Assembly (NCBI GenBank): GCA_036639875.1
Contig: JAVWHX010000091.1
Coordinates: 1 to 5,431 of the forward strand
Direction: 5' to 3'
Length of the DNA: 5,431 nt
Origin: JAVWHX01 sp036639875
GTDB taxonomy: Bacteria; Bacillota_I; Bacilli_A; Erysipelotrichales; Coprobacillaceae
Shown: positions 4,770 through 5,431 of the stretch, piece by piece
Position numbering within the stretch: position 1 is the stretch's first letter
Layout of the letters: the number at the start of each line of letters is the position of its first letter
The notes under the pieces: generated by a model
The model's database searches: none
Told to the model about the DNA's origin: nothing
Seen by the model: only the letters and a program-made list of their open reading frames with translations
Position numbers and translations under genes: made by a program

Positions 4770-5431
4770 TTAATTTGTTTTTTTCTTTGTTGTAGTAGTT
4801 GTAGGCGTTTTTTGTTGAGTCGTCTTAGGAGCAGTTTCTTCCTTATCTTGTTTAATCTTCAAGACTTCTTTACCATCCATAACCACTTTAATATATTCTT
4901 TCGCCTTATCAACAGATACTTGTTCAGGTATCATAATAAATAAACCAGCTTTATTTGTCTTTGTAACATCACCAACAGTAGCTAAAGTTTTAGATCTTTG
5001 GCTAGCATCTCCAGTTAAATGATAAGATTGAATATCCCAAGCTCCACCATCCGATATTTGCATATTAATTAATGACTTTACATCACTTGAAGACATATTT
5101 GTTTCAAAACTACTTGATAGAGATTCAAATACACTATCTAACTTTGTGACAACACTTGGAGAGCAACATTTCTTAATAATTGTCTTTAACATCAACATTT
5201 GATTTTCTCCACGAACAACATCACCTTGAGTAAAAGATTTTCTTTCTCTTACAAAAGATAAAGCTTGATCAGCATTAAAATTATTAACACCTGGTTTAAT
5301 TGTATAATTTCCTTTATTAGTAACAAAGACACCATCTGTTCTTCCCTTTACACTATACTTAGGAACATCAACAGTAATTCCACCTAATGCATCAACAACA
5401 TTAATAAATGAAGTAAAATTAAATTTTGCAT
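4770..5431 (-). CDS. LytR-CpsA-Psr (LCP) family protein, C-terminal 219 residues (start outside window)
   Basis: LCP proteins are membrane-anchored enzymes with an extracellular domain that transfers lipid-linked polymers (teichoic acids, capsule, other glycans) onto peptidoglycan. The open frame enters from the window edge (first full codon 5429) and ends with TAA at 4772-4770. In the fragment I see FINVVDALGGITVDVP (8-23), typical of the LCP core, then ADQALSFVRERK (53-64). Its two arginines correspond to those that bind the lipid pyrophosphate. GDVVRGENQ (69-77) follows, corresponding to the family's GDxxRxxxQ. An ATG at 5198 is internal, since the LCP motifs lie upstream of it in the same frame. 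The last 30 or so residues are a Lys/Thr-rich low-complexity tail, perhaps wall-interacting. A Cys-Cys pair (88-89) follows the motif region. The N-terminal membrane anchor is not in the window, and no specific paralogue can be named. Confidence 0.9.
   Translation of the reverse strand, partial: AKFNFTSFINVVDALGGITVDVPKYSVKGRTDGVFVTNKGNYTIKPGVNNFNADQALSFVRERKSFTQGDVVRGENQMLMLKTIIKKCCSPSVVTKLDSVFESLSSSFETNMSSSDVKSLINMQISDGGAWDIQSYHLTGDASQRSKTLATVGDVTKTNKAGLFIMIPEQVSVDKAKEYIKVVMDGKEVLKIKQDKEETAPKTTQQKTPTTTTTKKKTN

Noticed and set aside
4590..4943. Plus-strand open frame of 117 codons, Phe/Leu-rich, membrane-like
   Set aside because: It spans the complement of the T-box leader, the promoter and the LCP 3' end. 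The apparent hydrophobic stretches come from complementing A-rich Lys codons and leader sequence.
4770..5198. A separate 142-aa gene starting at the ATG at 5198
   Set aside because: The same frame stays open to the window edge, and the upstream part carries core LCP motifs (VVDALGG, VRERK, GDVVRGENQ). The ATG is an internal methionine of a longer protein.
1..5431. A novel defence, mobile or biosynthetic system
   Set aside because: All space is taken up by housekeeping aromatic-pathway genes, one T-box leader and a cell-wall ligase. I saw no transposase, integrase, direct-repeat array or unexplained gene.

Overview
This is a low-GC, Firmicutes-type chromosomal window in which every gene lies on the minus strand. 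A-rich codons, strong AGGAG-type ribosome binding sites, a T-box riboswitch and a LytR-CpsA-Psr cell-wall protein all point to a low-GC Gram-positive. A clostridial or Erysipelotrichia/Coprobacillus-like gut bacterium is my best guess, but the sequence does not settle the genus.

In transcription order (high to low coordinates), the window opens with the 3' part of a LytR-CpsA-Psr (LCP) ligase gene (5431 to 4770, start outside the window). Eleven bases after its stop comes a near-consensus sigma-A promoter (TTGACA, 17 bp, TAAAAT). About 275 nt of leader follow, forming a T-box riboswitch: stem I with a probable UAC (tyrosine) specifier, stem II, the IIA/B element, stem III, an extra linker hairpin, the antiterminator with its UGGU bulge, and the competing terminator. 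Downstream lies a tightly packed shikimate/chorismate operon: aroF (DAHP synthase, type I-beta with regulatory N-domain), aroB (3-dehydroquinate synthase), aroA (EPSP synthase), aroC (chorismate synthase), and the first 11 codons of a probable chorismate mutase gene (pheA- or aroQ-like) that runs off the window at base 1.

The four complete enzymes supply steps 1, 2, 6 and 7 of chorismate synthesis. The truncated fifth gene probably takes chorismate towards prephenate, and so towards Phe and/or Tyr. The genes for steps 3 to 5 (aroD/aroQ-dehydroquinase, aroE, aroK) are not here. Spacings of 10 nt, 1 nt, a 14- or 11-bp overlap and a 4-bp ATGA overlap indicate one polycistronic, translationally coupled unit. 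Inferred control is two-layered: uncharged tRNA-Tyr opens transcription through the T-box, and the N-terminal domain of AroF probably gives allosteric feedback.

I found no mobile element, CRISPR array, RNA gene or undescribed system. The enzymes are ordinary and intact. The most informative part is the leader, followed by the lack of a separate terminator for the LCP gene and the chorismate mutase start hidden at the window edge.
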